64,000 nucleotides of DNA from Ornithinibacter aureus (GTDB lineage: Bacteria > Actinomycetota > Actinomycetes > Actinomycetales > Dermatophilaceae): contig NZ_VMSB01000001.1 of the NCBI RefSeq assembly GCF_009858245.1, positions 248,001 through 312,000 of the forward strand, read 5' to 3'. Both the position numbers and the translations under genes were made by a program. Of the stretch, positions 27,062 to 36,311 are shown piece by piece; the first letter of the stretch is position 1; every line of letters begins with the position of its first letter. The notes under the pieces were generated by a model. It saw only the letters and a list, made by a program, of their open reading frames with translations, was not told where the DNA came from and searched no databases.

Positions 27062-27859
27062 ATCAGCGAGCCACGCATCAACGACCGCATCCGGGTTCCC
27101 GAGGTGCGGTTGGTCGGCCCGAACGGCGAGCAGGTCGGCATCGTGCGCGTCGAGGACGCTCTGCGCCTCGCCGCGGAGGCAGACCTCGACCTCGTCGAGG
27201 TGGCACCGATGGCCAAGCCGCCGGTTGCCAAGCTCATGGACTTCGGCAAGTTCAAGTACGAAGCCGCCATGAAGGCACGCGAAGCGCGCAAGAACCAGGT
27301 CAACACGGTCATCAAGGAGATCAAACTCCGCCCGAAGATCGACCCGCACGACTACGGCACCAAGAAGGGCCACGTCGAGCGGTTCCTCAAGGGTGGCGAC
27401 AAGGTCAAGGTGACGATCATGTTCCGCGGTCGGGAGCAGTCCCGCCCCGAACTGGGCTACCGCCTGCTCCAGCGCCTGGCGCAGGACATCGCCGAGCTCG
27501 GCACCGTGGAGTCCTCACCCAAGCAGGACGGCCGCAACATGGTCATGGTCATCGCGCCGACGAAGAAGAAGGCGCAGGCCATGGCGGAGCAGCGTCGCCG
27601 TCGTGACGAGGGCAGCGCAGCAGCCAGCGCACCGGAGCAGAGCATCGAGGCCGAGGTCCGCGAGGCCGAGGCGTTCGTGGCTCCCGCCCCGGTGGCCGAG
27701 GCCCCCGTTGCCGAAACCGCACCGGCCCCGGCAGCCCCCGCTGCACTAGCACCCACGCCGGCGGCCGCCAAGCCGACCGCGACCCCCAGGCCGCCGGCCG
27801 CAGCACCGAAGCCGAAGGCCGCCCCGAAGCCGCGGGCGACCCCGAAGCCCAAGGCCTGA
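27062..27859 (+). CDS. infC: Translation initiation factor IF-3 with ATC start codon
   Basis: This 265-residue protein binds 30S subunits, discriminates start codons and blocks premature 50S joining. The IF-3 core is clear: '[20 protein letters not shown]', '[18 protein letters not shown]', '[26 protein letters not shown]' in part, 'VTIMFRGRE'. The start is placed at ATC 27062: AGGAG lies six bases upstream, an in-frame TGA is only six codons upstream, and no ATG/GTG/TTG/CTG lies between. The next GTG (27104) would remove the conserved N-terminus. Residues ~180-265 are a Pro/Ala/Lys-rich extension. Rare start codons in infC elsewhere allow autoregulation by IF-3. Confidence 0.93.
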   Translation: MSEPRINDRIRVPEVRLVGPNGEQVGIVRVEDALRLAAEADLDLVEVAPMAKPPVAKLMDFGKFKYEAAMKAREARKNQVNTVIKEIKLRPKIDPHDYGTKKGHVERFLKGGDKVKVTIMFRGREQSRPELGYRLLQRLAQDIAELGTVESSPKQDGRNMVMVIAPTKKKAQAMAEQRRRRDEGSAAASAPEQSIEAEVREAEAFVAPAPVAEAPVAETAPAPAAPAALAPTPAAAKPTATPRPPAAAPKPKAAPKPRATPKPKA

Positions 27860-27936
27860 CCAGCCCCCAAGACTGCACCACCGAAGCACCAGCACCACAG
27901 ACACGCTGGAACGACCAACGCAAGGAGATCGGCACC

Positions 27937-28131
27937 ATGCCGAAGAACAAGACGCACAGCGGCGCCAAGAAGCGCTTCCGGGTCACCGGCAGCGGCAAGG
28001 TCATGCGCGAGCAGGCCGGTCACGTCCACAAGTTCCACGAGAAGACCCCGCAGAAGGCTCGCGCCCTCAGCAAGGACGTTCTCGTGTCCAAGGGCGACCT
28101 CAAGAAGGTCAAGAAGCTCCTCGGCCGCTGA
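27937..28131 (+). CDS. rpmI: 50S ribosomal protein L35
   Basis: This 64-residue basic ribosomal protein begins 'MPKNKTHSGAKKRFRVTG' and ends 'VKKLLGR', with Lys/Arg clusters throughout. It has a strong Shine-Dalgarno (AAGGAGA) about nine bases before the ATG. It is the middle gene of the infC-rpmI-rplT operon. Confidence 0.97.
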   Translation: MPKNKTHSGAKKRFRVTGSGKVMREQAGHVHKFHEKTPQKARALSKDVLVSKGDLKKVKKLLGR

Positions 28132-28176
28132 CGCCGTCCACCCCCAGATTTTCGTAGAGAAGCAAGGAGTACTCAC

Positions 28177-28560
28177 GTGGCACGCGTGAAGCGGGCGGTC
28201 AACGCCCAGAAGAAGCGCCGGGTTGTCCTCGAGCGGGCCAGCGGTTACCGCGGGCAGCGCTCGCGCCTGTACCGCAAGGCCAAGGAGCAGGTCCAGCACA
28301 GCCTGGGCTACAGCTACCGCGACCGTCGCGCCCGCAAGGGCGACTTCCGTCGCCTGTGGATCCAGCGCATCAACGCTGCGGCCCGCGCGAACGGCATGAC
28401 CTACAACCGGTTCATCCAGGGCCTGAAGGCGGCCGAGGTCGAGGTCGACCGTCGCATGCTGGCCGAGCTGGCCGTCAACGACGCCGCGGCGTTCACCGCG
28501 CTCGTCGAGATCTCCAAGGCCAACCAGCCGGCTCGTGAGCCCGCCAAGGCTGACGCCTGA
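28177..28560 (+). CDS. rplT: 50S ribosomal protein L20
   Basis: This 127-residue protein starts with GTG after AAGGAGT and reads '[33 protein letters not shown]' in part, the universal L20 N-terminal extension that threads through 23S rRNA during assembly. '[23 protein letters not shown]' is the conserved core. L20 represses its operon in several bacteria by binding the leader; whether it does so here is open. Confidence 0.97.
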   Translation: MARVKRAVNAQKKRRVVLERASGYRGQRSRLYRKAKEQVQHSLGYSYRDRRARKGDFRRLWIQRINAAARANGMTYNRFIQGLKAAEVEVDRRMLAELAVNDAAAFTALVEISKANQPAREPAKADA

Positions 28561-28571
28561 GCGTCCTGCCG

Positions 28572-29435
28572 ATGCTGACCAATCCCCGCGCCGAGCGGGT
28601 CCGGTCGGTTCGAGCGCTGTCGAAGCGGTCGGTGCGTGAGCGCACCGGCCGCTTCGCCGTCGAAGGGCCCCAAGGGGTCCGGGAGGCGGTGAGGTATGCC
28701 GCCGCCCGGGTTCGTGACGTCTACGTCACCTCCGAGGCGCTCGAGCGCTATGCCCTCGACATCGTCGAACCCGCCCGGGCCGCCAACCTCTGGGTGCACG
28801 AGGTGAGCGCCGAGGTGCTCGCCGCGATGGCCGAGACCGACGCGCCCCAGGGTGTCCTCGCGGTGGTCGACACTGTCGACGGCGCCAGGGCGGGCGCGGA
28901 TGCCGCAGGGCCCGCCGCCGCTCTCGCGGCGGTCCTCGACACCCACCCACGCCTGCTCGTCCTGCTGACGAACGTGCGTGATCCCGGCAACGCCGGCACC
29001 GTCATCCGCGGTGCCGATGCGGCCGGCGCCGACGCCGTGCTCGTCAGCAGCGCGTCGGTCGACGTCCACTCCTCGAAGGTCGTGCGGTCCACGGCCGGCT
29101 CGTTGTTCCACCTGCCCGTGGTGACGGGTCTCGACGTCGAGGTGACGCTGGAGACGTTGCGCGCCCACGGCATCCGCACCCTGGCCGCAGACGGGGCGGG
29201 CTCCACGCTCCTGCCTGACGCCGACCTCACGGCACCGCACTGCTGGGTGATGGGAAACGAGGCCTGGGGGTTGCCCGACGAGGTCCGCGACGCCTGCGAC
29301 GACGTCGTGCGGGTGCCCATCCACGGCCGCGCGGAATCACTCAACCTCGCCATGGCGGCGACGGTCTGCCTCTACGCGTCGGCGGGACAGCGACCACAGC
29401 GTGGGGGTGTCACCCCCGCCGGGTACCGTGCCTGA
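28572..29435 (+). CDS. SpoU/TrmH-family RNA 2'-O-methyltransferase
   Basis: This 287-residue SPOUT methyltransferase has an N-terminal substrate-binding domain ('RFAVEGPQGVREAVRYA') and the knot domain motifs 'VLLTNVRDPGNAGTVIRGADAAGADAVLV' in part (motif 1), 'LTAPHCWVMGNEAWGLPDEV' (motif 2) and 'VPIHGRAESLNLAMAATVCLYA' in part (motif 3). It is the TsnR-like/RlmB-like group commonly found after rplT in actinobacteria. The target nucleotide, probably in 23S rRNA, cannot be told. It starts 11 nt after the rplT stop, so it likely belongs to the same transcript. Confidence 0.88.
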   Translation: MLTNPRAERVRSVRALSKRSVRERTGRFAVEGPQGVREAVRYAAARVRDVYVTSEALERYALDIVEPARAANLWVHEVSAEVLAAMAETDAPQGVLAVVDTVDGARAGADAAGPAAALAAVLDTHPRLLVLLTNVRDPGNAGTVIRGADAAGADAVLVSSASVDVHSSKVVRSTAGSLFHLPVVTGLDVEVTLETLRAHGIRTLAADGAGSTLLPDADLTAPHCWVMGNEAWGLPDEVRDACDDVVRVPIHGRAESLNLAMAATVCLYASAGQRPQRGGVTPAGYRA

Positions 29436-29436
29436 C
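29424..29436 (+). promoter_or_regulatory. Leaderless-type -10 box before the PAS kinase
   Basis: TACCGT (29424-29429) ends 7 nt before ATG 29437, overlapping the end of the RNA methyltransferase gene. Confidence 0.45.
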
Positions 29437-30525
29437 ATGGCGCACCCCTTCCGGGTCCCCGACGACCTCGTCGTCAACGGCCTCGAGTTCCTGCCCGACG
29501 GCCTCGTCGCGGCCGTCGGGCCCGAGCGCACGGTGCGTTTCATGAATTCCTGTGCCGAGCGCATCACCGGCGTGCGGGTCGAGGACGCCATCGGCGGCGA
29601 CATCCGGGAGGTCCTGCCGCTCCAGGACCTCGCGGGAGCCTCGTGGTGGGACCTCACCGACCCCTGGCACGGTCTGGCCACCCGCAAGGGACACCGCGAG
29701 CGACTGCTCGTCATGCCCTCGGGACGCGAGGTCCTCGTCACCGCGAAGTACGTGCGTGCGGCGCCGGGGGAGCCCGTGGAGGCCGTGGTGCTGGGTCTGC
29801 GGGACGCGGAGTCGCGGCGTCGCGCCGAGAACGAGACGGCGGCGCTGCTCACCACCGTGGCGCACGAGCTGCGCTCGCCGCTCACCGGCGTCAAGGGCTT
29901 CTCGGCCACCCTGCTGCGCAACTGGGACCGGCTGACCGATGACCAGAAGCGCCTCATGCTCGAGACCATCGAGGCCGACGCCGACCGCGTCACCCGGCTG
30001 ATCACCGAGCTGCTCGACGTCTCCCGGATCAACACGCGGCGCCTGACCGTGCACCCCCAGCCCCTCGACGTCGGCGCGGTCCTTCGCGCCCACGCCCACC
30101 GTCGCGTCGCCAGCGGTGATGACGCTGCCACGGATGCCGGGGGCGGCGCCTTCGTCGTCGACGTGCCTGACGACCTCGGTCCGGTGTGGGCCGACCCGGA
30201 CCGTTTCGAGCAGATCGTCGCGAACCTCGTCGAGAACGCGATCATCCACGGTCGGGGAACGGTTCGTCTGTCCGCACGGGCCAGCGAACTCGACGGGGTG
30301 CCCGCGGTCGACGTCCTCGTGGTCGACGACGGCGACGGCATCGACCCGCAGCACCGCGAGCTGGCGTTCTCGCGGTTCTGGCAGGACGGCGCGAAGCAGG
30401 GCACCGGGCTCGGGCTCTACCTCGTGAGGGGGTTGGTCGAGGCCCACGGCGGGGTCATCGTCGCCGAGGAAGGGCCAGCGGGCGGGGCGCAGCTTCGTGC
30501 CACCTTCCCCGACCACGACATCTGA
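29437..30525 (+). CDS. PAS-domain sensor histidine kinase, orphan
   Basis: This 362-residue soluble kinase has an N-terminal PAS domain (about 15-130, 'NGLEFLPDGLVAAVGPERTVRFMNSCAERITG' in part), a HisKA helix with phospho-acceptor His in 'TTVAHELRSPLTGVKGFSATLL', and an HATPase_c domain with N box 'QIVANLVENAIIHG', G1 'VDDGDGID', F box 'FSRFWQDG' and G2 'GTGLGLYLVRGL'. No transmembrane helix is present, so the signal would be cytosolic. No response regulator is adjacent. Such PAS kinases between the rplT cluster and pheST are seen in other actinobacteria; the partner is unknown. Confidence 0.88.
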   Translation: MAHPFRVPDDLVVNGLEFLPDGLVAAVGPERTVRFMNSCAERITGVRVEDAIGGDIREVLPLQDLAGASWWDLTDPWHGLATRKGHRERLLVMPSGREVLVTAKYVRAAPGEPVEAVVLGLRDAESRRRAENETAALLTTVAHELRSPLTGVKGFSATLLRNWDRLTDDQKRLMLETIEADADRVTRLITELLDVSRINTRRLTVHPQPLDVGAVLRAHAHRRVASGDDAATDAGGGAFVVDVPDDLGPVWADPDRFEQIVANLVENAIIHGRGTVRLSARASELDGVPAVDVLVVDDGDGIDPQHRELAFSRFWQDGAKQGTGLGLYLVRGLVEAHGGVIVAEEGPAGGAQLRATFPDHDI

Positions 30526-30619
30526 CCCGGGCGGGTCGGCCGAACCGATCGAGCGCCGGCGGGGATGCCGTCGGGCGGCCGGAATCGTCGTCGCGGTCAT
30601 TCGGTGACACAGTGGTCCG

Positions 30620-31807
30620 GTGCCCGCCGTGTCCTTCGCCCCGTACCGGCGGGCCCTTCGGAGCAGGCCGCTGCGAACCGCACTCGTGCTGGGCACTCTC
30701 GTGCGGATGCCGGTGTTCGCGAGCACCGTCCTGCTGACCATCCACGTGGTGTCGGGCCTTGGTCGCAGCTACACCGCGGCGGGCGTGCTCTCCGCTGCGG
30801 CGACGGTGGCCATCGCCGTCAGCGGGCCGTGGCGTGGGAGGCTGCTCGACCGGTACGGCCTGCGCCGCGTGGTGCTGCCCTCGATCCTCGTCGCCCTCGT
30901 GTGCTGGAGCATCGCCCCGTTCGTCGGCTACTACCTGCTGCTGGGTCTCGCGGTGCTCGCGGGCCTGTTCGTCATCCCGACGTTCTCCATCACCCGGCAG
31001 GCCGTCATCGCCGCCGTCGGGGAGGGGGAGCGCCGCACGGCGATCTCGTTGGATGCGGTGGCGGTCGAGCTGTCGTTCATCGTCGCCCCGGCGGTCGCCG
31101 TCTGGGCGGCGACGGTGTGGGACACCTCGTGGGTGCTGTTCTGGATCCAGATGCTCGGCGTGGGTGCGGGCATCCTCATGTACGTCGTCGACCCACCGTT
31201 GCGCGGTGAGGGTGAGGCGGTGGTCGGCACCGCCCGCGCCAGCAGCCGGACGTGGTTCAGGCTTCCGTTCCTCGCGGTGTGCCTGGCTGCGACGGCGACC
31301 ACCGTCGTGCTGGCGGGGTCGGACATCGCGATCATCGCCGTCATGCGCGACCTCGCCGCGGAGGGGCAGATCGGTGTGGTCCTCGCGGTGTGGGGGCTGG
31401 GGTCGCTGATCGGGGGCCTGCTCTACGGGGCGCTGCACCGGCCGATCTCGGCGTTCTGGCTGCTCGCGGGGTTGGCGGCGGCCACCTTCCCCATGGCGCT
31501 GGCCTCCTCGACCCTCCAGCTGGCCGCCTTCGGCTTCGTCGCCGGCCTGCTGTGCGCCCCGACGATCACGGCGACGATCGACCAGGCCAGCCGGATCGTG
31601 CCCGCACAGGTGCGCGGTGAGGCCATGGGCTGGCACGGGTCGTTCATGACCACCGGTGGGGCCATCGGTGCCCCCCTGGCTGGCCTGGCCATCGACCAGC
31701 GCGGGCCCGGGGCCGGCTTCGTCGTGGTGGCCGCCGTAGGTGTCGGCGTGGCCGCGCTGGGTCTCACGGCGGTATCCGTGCGGCGAGCCACGGCATCCGC
31801 GACCTAG
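30620..31807 (+). CDS. MFS transporter
   Basis: This 395-residue integral membrane protein has about 12 hydrophobic helices and the MFS inter-helix 2-3 loop 'GPWRGRLLDRYGLRRVVLPS'. It opens with a basic stretch ('YRRALRSRPLRTALVLG') followed by the first helix. The substrate is unknown; the sequence resembles drug/sugar efflux-type carriers only in general. GTG 30620 is used; a second GTG at 30629 is possible. A CACAGT element ends 6 nt before the first GTG. It is followed closely by the pheS promoter. Confidence 0.85.
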   Translation: MPAVSFAPYRRALRSRPLRTALVLGTLVRMPVFASTVLLTIHVVSGLGRSYTAAGVLSAAATVAIAVSGPWRGRLLDRYGLRRVVLPSILVALVCWSIAPFVGYYLLLGLAVLAGLFVIPTFSITRQAVIAAVGEGERRTAISLDAVAVELSFIVAPAVAVWAATVWDTSWVLFWIQMLGVGAGILMYVVDPPLRGEGEAVVGTARASSRTWFRLPFLAVCLAATATTVVLAGSDIAIIAVMRDLAAEGQIGVVLAVWGLGSLIGGLLYGALHRPISAFWLLAGLAAATFPMALASSTLQLAAFGFVAGLLCAPTITATIDQASRIVPAQVRGEAMGWHGSFMTTGGAIGAPLAGLAIDQRGPGAGFVVVAAVGVGVAALGLTAVSVRRATASAT

Positions 31808-31810
31808 ACT
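31805..31810 (+). promoter_or_regulatory. -10 box of pheST
   Basis: TAGACT overlaps the MFS stop codon. The predicted transcript would start near 31817 and carry a roughly 39-nt leader, so unlike many neighbours pheS is not leaderless. Confidence 0.5.
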
Positions 31811-31855
31811 CAGGGCCGCCCGAAGACCACCCCAACCTGCCCCGAAGTGGACCCC

Positions 31856-32950
31856 ATGTCTGGACCGAACACCAGCTACGACCCCGTCGAGGTCGCGGCG
31901 CTGGATCCGCACGCCATCGACGAGGCCGTCACCGAGGCGCTCGCTGCCGCTGCGGCTGCGACTTCCCTCGACGAGCTCAAGGCCGCCCGCACCGCGCACC
32001 AGGGGGACAAGAGCCCGCTGGCCCTGGCCAACCGAGAGATCGGGGCGTTGCCGCCGAGCGCCAAGGCCGAGGCCGGCAAGCGGGTCGGGCAGGCGCGCGG
32101 GCGCGTGGCGCAGGCGTTCACGGCGCGTCAGGGTGAGCTCGAGGCTGAGCGCGACGAGCGGATCCTCACCGACGAGGCGGTTGACGTGACGCTGCCCTCG
32201 GGGCGCCGCCCGCTGGGTCGCCGGCACCCGATCGAGCTGATGAGCCAGCGCATCGCCGACCTGTTCGTCGGCATGGGCTGGGAGATCGCCGAGGGCCCGG
32301 AGATCGAGGCCGAGTGGTTCAACTTCGATGCCCTGAACTTCGACGCCGACCACCCGGCGCGCCAGATGCAGGACACCTTCTACGTCGACCCCCCCGAGGG
32401 TGGGCTCGTGCTGCGTACCCACACCTCGCCGGTTCAGGCCCGCACCCTGCTCGAGCGTGGGGTGCCGGTGTACGTCGCGGCGATCGGACGGGTGTTCCGC
32501 ACCGACGAGCTCGACGCCACCCACATGCCCGCCTTCCACCAGGTCGAGGGCCTGGCCGTGGACGAGGGCATCACGATGGCCCACCTCAAGGGCACCCTCG
32601 ACCGGCTCGCCACCGAGCTGTTCGGTGAGGGCATCACGACGCGCCTGCGCCCGAGCTACTTCCCCTTCACCGAGCCCAGCGCCGAGATGGACCTGCGCTG
32701 CTTCGTCTGCCGCGGCGAGGACCCGGCGTGCCGCACCTGCAAGGGCACCGGCTGGATCGAATGGGGTGGCTGCGGCATGGTCAACCGCAACGTGCTGACG
32801 GCCTGCGGGGTCGACCCCGACCGCTACACGGGGTTCGCGTTCGGCATGGGGATCGACCGGGCGCTGATGTTCCGCACCGGCGTCAGCGACATGCGGGACA
32901 TGATCGAGGGTGACGTGCGCTTCGACGCACAGTTCGGGATGGAGATCTGA
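31856..32950 (+). CDS. pheS: Phenylalanyl-tRNA synthetase alpha subunit
   Basis: This 364-residue catalytic subunit has an N-terminal coiled coil (about 15-100) and the class II core: 'HPIELMSQRIADLFVGMGWEIAEGPEIE' in part (motif 1), 'RTHTSPVQAR', 'GRVFRTDELDATHMPAFHQVEG' (motif 2), and 'GFAFGMGIDRALMF' (motif 3). A four-cysteine cluster ('CFVCRGEDPACRTC', near residue 282) may bind zinc, as in some bacterial PheS. ATG 31856 is preferred to a GTG three codons upstream. It overlaps pheT by one base (TGATG). Confidence 0.95.
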   Translation: MSGPNTSYDPVEVAALDPHAIDEAVTEALAAAAAATSLDELKAARTAHQGDKSPLALANREIGALPPSAKAEAGKRVGQARGRVAQAFTARQGELEAERDERILTDEAVDVTLPSGRRPLGRRHPIELMSQRIADLFVGMGWEIAEGPEIEAEWFNFDALNFDADHPARQMQDTFYVDPPEGGLVLRTHTSPVQARTLLERGVPVYVAAIGRVFRTDELDATHMPAFHQVEGLAVDEGITMAHLKGTLDRLATELFGEGITTRLRPSYFPFTEPSAEMDLRCFVCRGEDPACRTCKGTGWIEWGGCGMVNRNVLTACGVDPDRYTGFAFGMGIDRALMFRTGVSDMRDMIEGDVRFDAQFGMEI

Positions 32951-35502
32951 TGCGCGTTCCCATCGACTGGCTGCGCGAGTACGTCGCGGTGCCCCACGAC
33001 GCCAGCGGCGAGCAGATCGCCGCCGACCTCGTCCGCGTGGGTCTCGAGGAGGAGGGCCTGCACACCGGTGGTGTCACCGGCCCCCTCGTCGTCGGCCGGG
33101 TGCTGACCAAGACCCCCGAGCCGCAGAAGAACGGCAAGACGATCAACTGGTGCACCGTCGACGTCGGTGACGCCAACGGCACGGGCGAGCCCCAGGGTGT
33201 CGTGTGCGGCGCCCACAACTTCGACGCCGGGGACCTCGTCGTCGTCATCCTGCCCGGCGGTGTCCTGAGCACCCCGTCGGGGCCGCTCACCGTCAGTGCG
33301 CGCAAGACCTACGGGCACGTGTCGTCCGGGATGATCTGCTCCGAGCGCGAGCTCGGCATCGGTGACGACCACGACGGCATCCTCGTCCTGACGAAGAAGT
33401 TCGCCGGTGACGAGGCCACCCTGGCCGCGCTCACCCCCGGCACGGACGCGATCCCGCTGCTCGGGCTCGACCGCGAGACCGTCGAGGTCAACGTCACCCC
33501 CGACCGCGGCTACTGCTTCTCGGTGCGCGGCATCGCCCGCGAGTACGGGCACGCCACCCGGGCCGCCTTCACCGACCCGGCGATCGCCCTGGATGCCGCG
33601 GCCCCCGCCGCGACCGAGGGCGGCTTCCCCGTCGTGCTCGACGACCGGGCCCCGATCCGTGGCCGGGCCGGGTGCGACCGCTACGTCGCCCGGATCGTGC
33701 GCAACATCGACGTCAGCGCACCCACGCCGCGCTGGATGGCGACCCGGCTCACCGAGGCCGGCATGCGCCCCATCTCGCTGCCGGTCGACGTGACGAACTA
33801 CGTCATGCTCGGACTCGGGCAGCCGCTGCACGCCTTCGACCTCGACACTCTGCAGGCGCCCATCGTGGTGCGGCGGGCCCGGCCCGGCGAACGGCTCACC
33901 ACGCTGGATGACGCCGAGCGCACCCTTGGCGAGGGTGACCTGCTCATCACCGACCACGACGGTGAGCGCGCGATCGCGATCGCGGGCGTGATGGGCGGGG
34001 CGCAGACCGAGGTCGGCACGACCACCCGCAACCTCCTCATCGAGGCGGCGCACTTCGACGCGGTGAGCATCGCCCGAACCGCGCGTGCCCACAAGCTGCC
34101 CAGCGAGGCATCGCGCCGGTTCGAGCGCGGCGTCGACCCGGCCCTGGCCGCCGCCGCGGCCCAGCTCGCCGTGGACCTCCTCGTCGAGCACGGCGGGGGA
34201 GTGGTCGACCCCGAGGTCACCGACGTCGGCAGCCCGGCGGCCCCGGCCCCGGTGACGATGCACGTCGACTTCCCGTCAAAGATCGTCGGGGTCGTCTACC
34301 TCGAGAGCGAGGTCGTCTCGATCCTGTCGTCCATCGGCTGTTCGGTGACCCGCGAGGGCCACCTGCTCACGGTGGTCCCGCCGACGTGGCGCTCCGACCT
34401 CACGACCGCCGAGGACCTCGTCGAGGAGGTGGCCCGCATCGACGGGTACGACGGCATCCCCTCGATCGTGCCGACGCCGCCCGGTGGGGCGGGGCTCACC
34501 CACGCCCAGCGCACCCGGCGCCTCGTCGCCGACGTCCTCGCCGGGCAGGGGTTGTCCGAGGTCTGGAGCGCCCCGTTCGTCGGGGCCGACCGCTTCGCCG
34601 ACCTCGGGCTCGACGTCGAGGCCGAGGTGGCACGCACAGTGCGCCTGGCCAACCCGTTGTCCGAGGAGGCGCCGCTCATGCGCACCCGCCTGCTCGCGAC
34701 GCTCGTCGACGCCCTGCGGCGCAACGTCGCCCGTGGCAACCGTGACGTCGGCCTGTTCGAGCTCGGCCTCGTCGTCGCGCTCGACGGCCCGCAGGAGTCG
34801 GCACCCACCGAGGACGTCGGCATCCACCCCTCCGCCGAGACCCTGGCGGCGATCCGGGATGCCGTGCCGCCGCAGCCGCGCCACGTCGCCTTCCTGCTCG
34901 CCGGCGAGCGTGACCGCGCCGGCTGGTGGGGGGCCGGGCGGGCGGCGGACGTCACGGATGCCGTCGACCTCGCGCGCACCCTCGGTGAGGCCCTCGGGGT
35001 GGCGATCGAGGTCGTGGCCGACACCGCGGCCCCGTTCCACCCCGGCCGCTGTGCCCGGATCACGCTGAGCGACGGGACCCTCGTCGGTCACGTCGGTGAG
35101 CTGCACCCGAAGGCCGTGGCCGCCCTCGGACTGCCGGCCCGGGCGGTCGGCGGCGAGCTCGACCTCGACGTGCTGACGACGGCCTCGGAAGGGACCCCAC
35201 AGGCCCGCACGGTGCACACCTTCCCGCTCGCGCGGCGTGACGTCGCCGTCGTCATCGACGAGGACGTCCCGGCGGCACGGGTGGCGCAGGCGCTGCGCGG
35301 TGGTGCCGGGGAGACCTTGGAGTCCCTCACCCTGTTCGACGTCTACCGGGGCGACCAGGTCGGCGAGGGTCGCAAGTCCCTGGCCTACCGGCTCACCTTC
35401 CGGGCGCCGGACCGCACGCTGACCACCGATGAGGTGAGCGGCCTGCGTGATCGAGCGCTGGCAGCGGCAGCCAAGGCCGTCGGAGCGGTGCAGCGCGCGT
35501 GA
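32950..35502 (+). CDS. pheT: Phenylalanyl-tRNA synthetase beta subunit
   Basis: This 850-residue subunit carries, in order, an EMAP/tRNA-binding domain (about 40-155, 'GVVCGAHNFDAGDLVVVILPG' in part), the B3/B4 editing domain (about 215-390, 'LPVDVTNYVMLGLGQPLHAFD' in part, 'ALDLAAP'-like features), a B5 domain (about 440-510), the catalytic-like core ('LANPLSEEAPLMRTRLLATLVDAL' in part) and a C-terminal FDX-ACB anticodon-binding domain ('HTFPLARRDVAVVIDEDVP', 'SLAYRLTFRAPDRTLTTDEV'). Its full length matches the family norm. The stop overlaps the SDR gene start. Confidence 0.95.
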   Translation: MRVPIDWLREYVAVPHDASGEQIAADLVRVGLEEEGLHTGGVTGPLVVGRVLTKTPEPQKNGKTINWCTVDVGDANGTGEPQGVVCGAHNFDAGDLVVVILPGGVLSTPSGPLTVSARKTYGHVSSGMICSERELGIGDDHDGILVLTKKFAGDEATLAALTPGTDAIPLLGLDRETVEVNVTPDRGYCFSVRGIAREYGHATRAAFTDPAIALDAAAPAATEGGFPVVLDDRAPIRGRAGCDRYVARIVRNIDVSAPTPRWMATRLTEAGMRPISLPVDVTNYVMLGLGQPLHAFDLDTLQAPIVVRRARPGERLTTLDDAERTLGEGDLLITDHDGERAIAIAGVMGGAQTEVGTTTRNLLIEAAHFDAVSIARTARAHKLPSEASRRFERGVDPALAAAAAQLAVDLLVEHGGGVVDPEVTDVGSPAAPAPVTMHVDFPSKIVGVVYLESEVVSILSSIGCSVTREGHLLTVVPPTWRSDLTTAEDLVEEVARIDGYDGIPSIVPTPPGGAGLTHAQRTRRLVADVLAGQGLSEVWSAPFVGADRFADLGLDVEAEVARTVRLANPLSEEAPLMRTRLLATLVDALRRNVARGNRDVGLFELGLVVALDGPQESAPTEDVGIHPSAETLAAIRDAVPPQPRHVAFLLAGERDRAGWWGAGRAADVTDAVDLARTLGEALGVAIEVVADTAAPFHPGRCARITLSDGTLVGHVGELHPKAVAALGLPARAVGGELDLDVLTTASEGTPQARTVHTFPLARRDVAVVIDEDVPAARVAQALRGGAGETLESLTLFDVYRGDQVGEGRKSLAYRLTFRAPDRTLTTDEVSGLRDRALAAAAKAVGAVQRA

Positions 35503-36308
35503 GCACGCCCGCCGAGGTGCCGGTCGACGACGACGGCGAGGTGACCCCCGAACCCGTCACCGACGACGGTCGGGGTGGGCACCTCGTCGCGGTGGTCACC
35601 GGTGCGTCGCGCGGCATCGGCCGGTACGTCGCCGACGCCTTGGAGGATGCCGGGTACTCCGTCGAGCGCGGGTCCACGGCGACCGCCCCGGTGAGCGATC
35701 GGGCCGCCGTCACGGCATGGGTCGCGGAGATCCTCGAGCGCCAGGGCCGCATCGACGTGCTCGTCAACAACGCCGGGGTCATCGACGCCGAGGTCGACCT
35801 CTTCGCCTCCGATCCCGAGCAGTGGTGGCAGGTCCAGGAGGTCAACGTGCTCGGGGCGTACCTCATGACCCGGCTCGTCGGCGAGGCCATGCTGCACCAG
35901 GGCGGCGGGCGGATCATCAACGTCAACAGCGGCGCTGCGGGGCGCCCGGGGCTGGACGCGAGTGCCTACAACGTGAGCAAGACGGCGTTGGCGAGGATCA
36001 CGGGGTCCACGCACCTCGCGGGGTGGGCCCGCGGCATCCGGGCGTTCGACCTCATGCCCGGGGTCGTGCGCACCGACATGACGCAGGCCATGCACGCCCA
36101 TGTCGGGCGCACCGAGTGGACCGCCCCCGAGGAGGTCACCGACCTCGTGCTGGCTCTGGCCTCGGGGGACCTCGACGCGTGGTCTGGTCGGTTCGTGCGG
36201 GCCGGGGTCGACACCGTGGAGTCGCTGCGTGGGCGGGCCGAGACACTGGGGAAGCGCGACCGCACCCTGGGCCTCATCCCGTACGGCCCCGACGACCCCC
36301 TCGCCTGA
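35499..36308 (+). CDS. Short-chain dehydrogenase/reductase (SDR)
   Basis: This 269-residue NAD(P)-dependent oxidoreductase has an N-terminal 28-residue acidic tail, the cofactor loop 'VVTGASRGIGRYVADAL', 'VLVNNAGVIDAE', catalytic Ser in 'IINVNSGAAGRPG' and Tyr-x3-Lys in 'YNVSKTAL'. The substrate is not evident. It starts with GTG overlapping the pheT stop in GTGA, so it is translationally coupled to pheT although no functional link to tRNA charging is known. A long hairpin follows four bases after its stop. Confidence 0.87.
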   Translation: MSTPAEVPVDDDGEVTPEPVTDDGRGGHLVAVVTGASRGIGRYVADALEDAGYSVERGSTATAPVSDRAAVTAWVAEILERQGRIDVLVNNAGVIDAEVDLFASDPEQWWQVQEVNVLGAYLMTRLVGEAMLHQGGGRIINVNSGAAGRPGLDASAYNVSKTALARITGSTHLAGWARGIRAFDLMPGVVRTDMTQAMHAHVGRTEWTAPEEVTDLVLALASGDLDAWSGRFVRAGVDTVESLRGRAETLGKRDRTLGLIPYGPDDPLA

Positions 36309-36311
36309 CCG

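Noticed and set aside
27104-27859. infC starting at GTG 27104
   Set aside because: This would delete conserved IF-3 residues and lacks a Shine-Dalgarno at proper distance; the ATC at 27062 has both.
30455-32584. 709-codon open frame on the minus strand
   Set aside because: It is antisense to the MFS and pheS genes, made of His/Arg/Gly-rich low-complexity sequence typical of high-GC shadow frames, and has no domain.
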